A program made the translations under genes and the position numbers. DNA of 64,000 nucleotides from NCBI RefSeq assembly GCF_002343915.1, contig NZ_NETK01000001.1:7144001-7208000 (forward strand), in the 5' to 3' direction. The notes under the pieces are model-generated. The model did not search any database, was not told where the DNA came from, and was given only the letters and a program-made list of their open reading frames with translations. This document shows positions 56,347 through 64,000 of the stretch, one piece after another (position 1 is the first letter of the stretch; every line of letters starts with the position of its first letter). Source of the DNA: Nannocystis exedens (GTDB taxonomy: Bacteria > Myxococcota_A > Polyangia > Nannocystales > Nannocystaceae).

Positions 56347-57555
56347 ATGCTGAGTTCGCCCGCCCCCACGAGGAACCGTCCGTCGCGTCGTTGGTTGTCG
56401 CTCCCCCTCGCGCTCGCGCTCGGCTGCCAGGCCAGCGCCGGCGGCTTCGAGAAGAAGGCCGCGGACGCGGAGGTGGTCGAGCAACCGAGCCCGGTCGTCG
56501 TCGGCACCGTCGAGCGCGGCGCGATCACGGCGACGATCTCCGCCGCGAGCACGATCGAGGCCGAACGCCAGGTCACCGTCCACGCCGAGTCGGTCGGCCG
56601 GCTCGTCGACCTCACCGTGGAAGAGGGCGACAAGGTCAAGGAAGGCCAGGTGCTGGCGAGGATCCGCTTCGACGCCCAGGCCAACTCGCTGCTGCGCGCC
56701 AACACCTCGCTGGCCAAGGCGCAGACCGACTTCCAGCGCATCGAGCAGCTCTACAACGAGCGCGTGCTCGGCCACGAGGAGTACCAGAAGGCGAAAAATC
56801 AGCTCGACATCGCCGAGCTCGACCTGCGCGACCGGGCCCGCGAGATGAAGAACACCAAGGTGACCGCGCCGTTCTCCGGCACGATCACCCAGCGCAAGGT
56901 CATCGAGGGCGGCTTCGTCACCAACGGCGCCGAGCTGCTGCAGGTGACCGACTTCAACACGCTGGTCGCCCGCGTGTTCGTGCCCGAGAAAGAGCTCGAC
57001 CGCATCAAGGTCGGGCAGGAGGCGCTGGTGGTCGGCAAGGCGGCGAAGGGCCGCAAGGGCACCGGCAAGGTCCTGCGGATCTCGCCCACCGTCGACGCCG
57101 GCACCGGCACCGTCAAGATGACGGTCGCGCTGCCGCAAGAGCTGGCCGGCGGCCAGGGCTTTTTGCCGGGCATGTACGCCGAGGTCACGCTGACGGTCGA
57201 CCATCGCGAGGACGTCGCGCTGGTGCCGAAGGGCGCGATCGTCCACGACGAGGAGCAGACCTACGTGTTCGTACCCGAGGGCGACAAGGCCCGCCGCGTG
57301 CGCGTCGAGCTCGGGCTGCAGGACGCCGAGCGGGTCGAGATCGTCAAGGGCCTCGGGGCCGGCGAGGCGGTGATCGTCGCCGGGCAGACGGGCCTCAAGG
57401 ACGGGGCGAAGATCGTCCGCGTCGACATGCAGGGCCGGCCCGAGGGCGGTGACGCCAAGCCCGCCGAGGCCAAGGCCGACGACGCCAAGGCCGACGACGC
57501 CGGCAAGACGGACGCGAAGGTCGACGACACGAAGGCTGCCAACAAGGAGAACTAA
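56347..57555 (+). CDS. RND efflux periplasmic adaptor lipoprotein
   Basis: A 402-residue membrane-fusion protein. The signal ends LALALGC (lipoprotein). Then come a biotinyl-lipoyl-like hairpin start (VTVHAESVGRLVDLTVEEGDKVKEGQVLARI), a short coiled-coil, and beta-barrel and membrane-proximal domains (VTAPFSGTITQRKVIEGGFV, FLPGMYAEVTLTV). The C-terminal tail is rich in KADDAKADDA repeats. It would link the two RND pumps downstream to an outer-membrane channel, none of which is in the window. Four bases separate it from the first pump gene. Confidence 0.92.
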   Translation: MLSSPAPTRNRPSRRWLSLPLALALGCQASAGGFEKKAADAEVVEQPSPVVVGTVERGAITATISAASTIEAERQVTVHAESVGRLVDLTVEEGDKVKEGQVLARIRFDAQANSLLRANTSLAKAQTDFQRIEQLYNERVLGHEEYQKAKNQLDIAELDLRDRAREMKNTKVTAPFSGTITQRKVIEGGFVTNGAELLQVTDFNTLVARVFVPEKELDRIKVGQEALVVGKAAKGRKGTGKVLRISPTVDAGTGTVKMTVALPQELAGGQGFLPGMYAEVTLTVDHREDVALVPKGAIVHDEEQTYVFVPEGDKARRVRVELGLQDAERVEIVKGLGAGEAVIVAGQTGLKDGAKIVRVDMQGRPEGGDAKPAEAKADDAKADDAGKTDAKVDDTKAANKEN

Positions 57556-57559
57556 AGCC

Positions 57560-61221
<3,662 letters not shown>

Positions 61222-61225
<4 letters not shown>

Positions 61226-64000
61226 GCGAGCCGTCCGTCCCGGGGCCGGAGCTGCGCGACAACGGCATTGTCCACCTGTCGCTGGTGCGGCCGGTGACGA
61301 TGTTGATGGCGCTGCTCAGCGCGGTGGTGATCGGCGTGGTCGCGCTGGTCGGGATCCCGCTCGAGCTGATCCCGTCGGGCTTCTCGCCGCCGTTCCTGCA
61401 TATCGAGGTGCCGTACCCGAACGCGACGGCGCAGGACATCGAGGACCGGATCACGCGGCCGCTCGAGCAGTCGCTGGCGACCACGCCGGGGCTCGAGGAG
61501 ATCAGCGCGACCTCGCGGGCCGACCGCGCCAGCGTGACGCTGGTGTTCGAGGGCGACACCGACATGGACATCGCCTACCGCGAGGTTCGCGACCGGGTCG
61601 CGCGCGCGCGGCCGGAGCTGCCGAGCGACGTCCAGCGGGTGCGGATCCAGAAGCAGTCGGGCGCGGGCATCCCGGTCGCGTTCTACAGCGTGACGTGGGA
61701 CGAGTCGGTCGAGCTGCCGCGCGACCGGGTGCAGAAGCACCTGGTCCGCGCCATCGAGCGCATCGACGGCGTCGCCCTCGTCAACCTGTGGGGCAAGGAA
61801 GACCGCGAGATCCGCATCGAGCTCAACCGGCCGCTCGCCGAGGCGGCCGGGGTCAACATCTTCACCCTGGCGCAGAAGCTGTCGCAGTCCAACTTCAACC
61901 TCGCCAGCGGCGAGATCCGCGACCCCGACGGGCGCTTCGTGGTCCGCTCGCTCGCCACCTACCAGACCGTCCAGCAGCTCGAGGACACGATCGTCGGGCA
62001 GAAGAACCTGCGGCTCAAGGACATCGCCGACGTCGTCTACGACTACCCCGAGAGCGACCGCATCGACCGCTTCAACGGGCGGCCGTCGATGGTGCTGTTC
62101 GTGCTCAAGGAGTCGCAGGCCAACACGGTCGAGGTGTGCGACAAGATCCGCGAGGCCGTCGACGCGGCGGTGCGCGAGCCGGGGCTGGCGGGGTTCCAGG
62201 TCAAGGACTTCTTCATGCAGGGCGACGCGATCCGCTACTCGCTCAACCAGGTCACCAGCTCGGGCCTGCAGGGCGGGGTGCTGGCGATCGTGGTCCTGCT
62301 GTTCTTCCTGCGCCGGGTCCGCCTGACGCTGCTGATCGCGGCCTCGATCCCGCTGTCGATCTTCCTGTCGCTGCCGGTGATGTACTTCCTCGGCCAGTCG
62401 ATCAACATCATCTCGCTGCTCGGCCTGATGATCTGCGTCGGCCTGGTGGTCGACAACTCGGTGGTGGTCGCGGAGAACATCGACCGCTACCGCGAGCGCG
62501 GGATGGGCCCGTACGCGGCGGCGCTGCACGGGGCCTCCGAGGTGGCGCTGCCGATCACGCTGGCGACGCTGACGACGATGATCGTGTTCGCGCCGGCGGC
62601 GCTGCTCAGCTCGGGCCCGACGCAGTTCTTCATGATCCGCATGGTCACGCCGGTGTGCGTGTCGCTGCTGGCCAGCCTGTTCGTCGCGCTGGTGCTGGTG
62701 CCGATGACGAGCGCCATGGCCCTCGGGACAGGTGACCCGCTGCGCCGCGGCGGCAAGCGCTGGCGGGCGTTCCTGGCGGTCGACGCCTGGTGGAAGCAGT
62801 GGATGGGCCGGCTGTACACGGCCACGCTCGGGCGGGTCAACGCCTGGTACGGGTGGCTGTTGCGGGCGAGCCTGCGCCGGCGCATCGACGTCGTGATCCC
62901 GTCGCTGGTGATGCTGGTGGCGACGTGCGCGATCCCGATGCAGCGCGTCAAGTTCTCGAGCGGCGAGAACATGGGCACGCGCAACTTCTGGGCCTACTAC
63001 TCGATGCCGTCCGACGTCACCAAGTCGGAGGCCGAGAAGTTCTTCGTCGAGGTCGAGAAGTCGATCGCGGAGATCAAGGACGAGTACCGGATCTCCGGCC
63101 AGTACATCGGCTTCGACGGCAGCTTCGCCCAGGTGCAGGTGTTCTTCGAGCCGCAGGAGCCGGACGAGCGCCCGTTCAACGAGGTCCGCCAGGAGGTCTA
63201 CGACAAGATGCCCAGCCGGCCCGGCTGGGTGAAGGAGGCCCGCTTCGGCGGGGCCGACGGCGGGCAGGACAACACGTTCATGGTCACGCTGTACGGCGAC
63301 GACCACCGCTCGGTGCAGGAGGCCCGCGAGGCGCTGCAGGCGGCGCTGTTGCAGCAGCCGGGGGTGCTCGGGGTGTCGAACCGCGGCGCGGACGCGGTCC
63401 GCCGCGACGAGCTGGCGCTGGCGGTCGACCGGACGATGACCGAGCGGTTCGGGATCCCGGCCGGCAACATCGCCAGCTCGATTGCCTACGCGATCCGTGG
63501 GCAGGTGCTGCCGCGGTTCCAGAGCGCGACGGAGGACCGCGAGATCGAGGTCCGGATCCGCTACCGCAAGGAGGACCGCGAGCAGCTCAGCGAGCTGCTC
63601 GAGTTCAAGGTCCCGAGCGAGAAGAAGCCGGGCTCGGTGGTGCCGGTGCGGGTGCTGACCGAGATGACGGTGCAGAAGGGCGAGCAGGCGCTGATCCGCA
63701 ACGACAAGCGGGTGGCGGCGCTGATCCGGCTCGAGCTGGCCGAGGACAACCGGCTCGAGACCATGGACAAGCTGCGCAAGTTCGTCGCCAGCTATCGGCT
63801 GCCCGCGGGCATCAGCTTCGACGCCGACCGCGACACGCGCGAGACCGACGACCTGCGCAACGACATGGTCGGGGCGATGATCCTGTCGACGGCGTTCATC
63901 TTCCTGGTGATGGGCTTCTTGTTCGAGAGCTTCATCCTGCCGATGAGCGTGCTGCCGTCGATCCCGCTGTCGTTCATCGGCGTGTGGTGGTTCTTGATGT
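61222..64000 (+). CDS. RND efflux pump, second inner-membrane subunit (cut by window edge)
   Basis: The visible part is 926 codons and is open at the right edge. It starts MSEPSVPGPELRDNGIVHLS, with the ATG overlapping the previous stop (ATGA). RND features are HLSLVRPVTMLMALLSAVVIGVV, CVGLVVDNSVVVAENIDRYR (TM4), SLLASLFVALVLVPM, and a second half with SAIIL-type helices starting MVGAMILSTAFIFLVMGFLF. Two different RND subunits next to one adaptor suggest a heteromeric (MdtBC-like) pump. Confidence 0.92.

Overview
This is a very GC-rich window (mostly above 70% by eye) that reads like a myxobacterium of the Nannocystis group. Supporting this are many lipoproteins with long Ser/Thr-rich linkers behind the lipobox, a myxobacterial Cys-rich CGNG...CDDGN repeat, an Oar-like TonB receptor, a large RCC1-repeat lipoprotein, a Ser/Thr kinase with an FHA domain, and a long-RT retron. 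The genus is inferred; no rRNA is present.

Layout. 1-10 kb: a small membrane protein, acyl-CoA dehydrogenase, glutamate racemase (murI), a TonB-dependent receptor, a lipoprotein serine hydrolase, a 17-codon peptide gene, a propeller lipoprotein and a small hypothetical gene. 10-17 kb (minus strand): an overlapping treX-treZ-treY operon that turns glycogen or maltodextrin into trehalose. 17-19 kb: a metzincin-like lipoprotein. 19.3-26 kb: a complete retron made of a WGR/HEAT-repeat protein, a SWIM zinc-finger protein, an msr-msd RNA with perfect a1/a2 repeats and a long msd hairpin, and a retron reverse transcriptase with NAxxH, YADD and VTG signatures. 26-34 kb: NnrU-like, TPR, vWA, PI-PLC-like, PEGA-like and other envelope genes. 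34-37.6 kb: a PlsB-like acyltransferase, a GpsA-like protein lacking its expected lysines, and a zinc-ribbon/lipobox protein. 38-42 kb: a micro-operon of three small genes and a SIR2-domain protein. 42.5-53.5 kb: a SurA-like foldase, lipoproteins (one with a decayed tandem copy), an NCS1 transporter, a polytopic membrane protein, an RCC1 lipoprotein and a vWA lipoprotein. 53.8 kb: tRNA-Pro(CGG). 54-64 kb: a kinase-FHA protein, a HAD phosphatase, and a three-gene RND efflux operon cut by the window edge.

Two things stand out. First, the 19.3-26.0 kb block is a full retron with two accessory genes (ARM/HEAT and SWIM). This agrees with my memory of the type XIII class and is a candidate phage-defence unit. 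Second, the window is littered with a short palindromic repeat family in two flavours, GCATGTCC-GGACATGC and CCTGTCC-GGACAGG. Copies lie between genes (sometimes inside 100-200 bp tandem duplications) and inside coding regions, where they sit in loops or low-complexity linkers, including those of the retron RT and the SIR2 protein.
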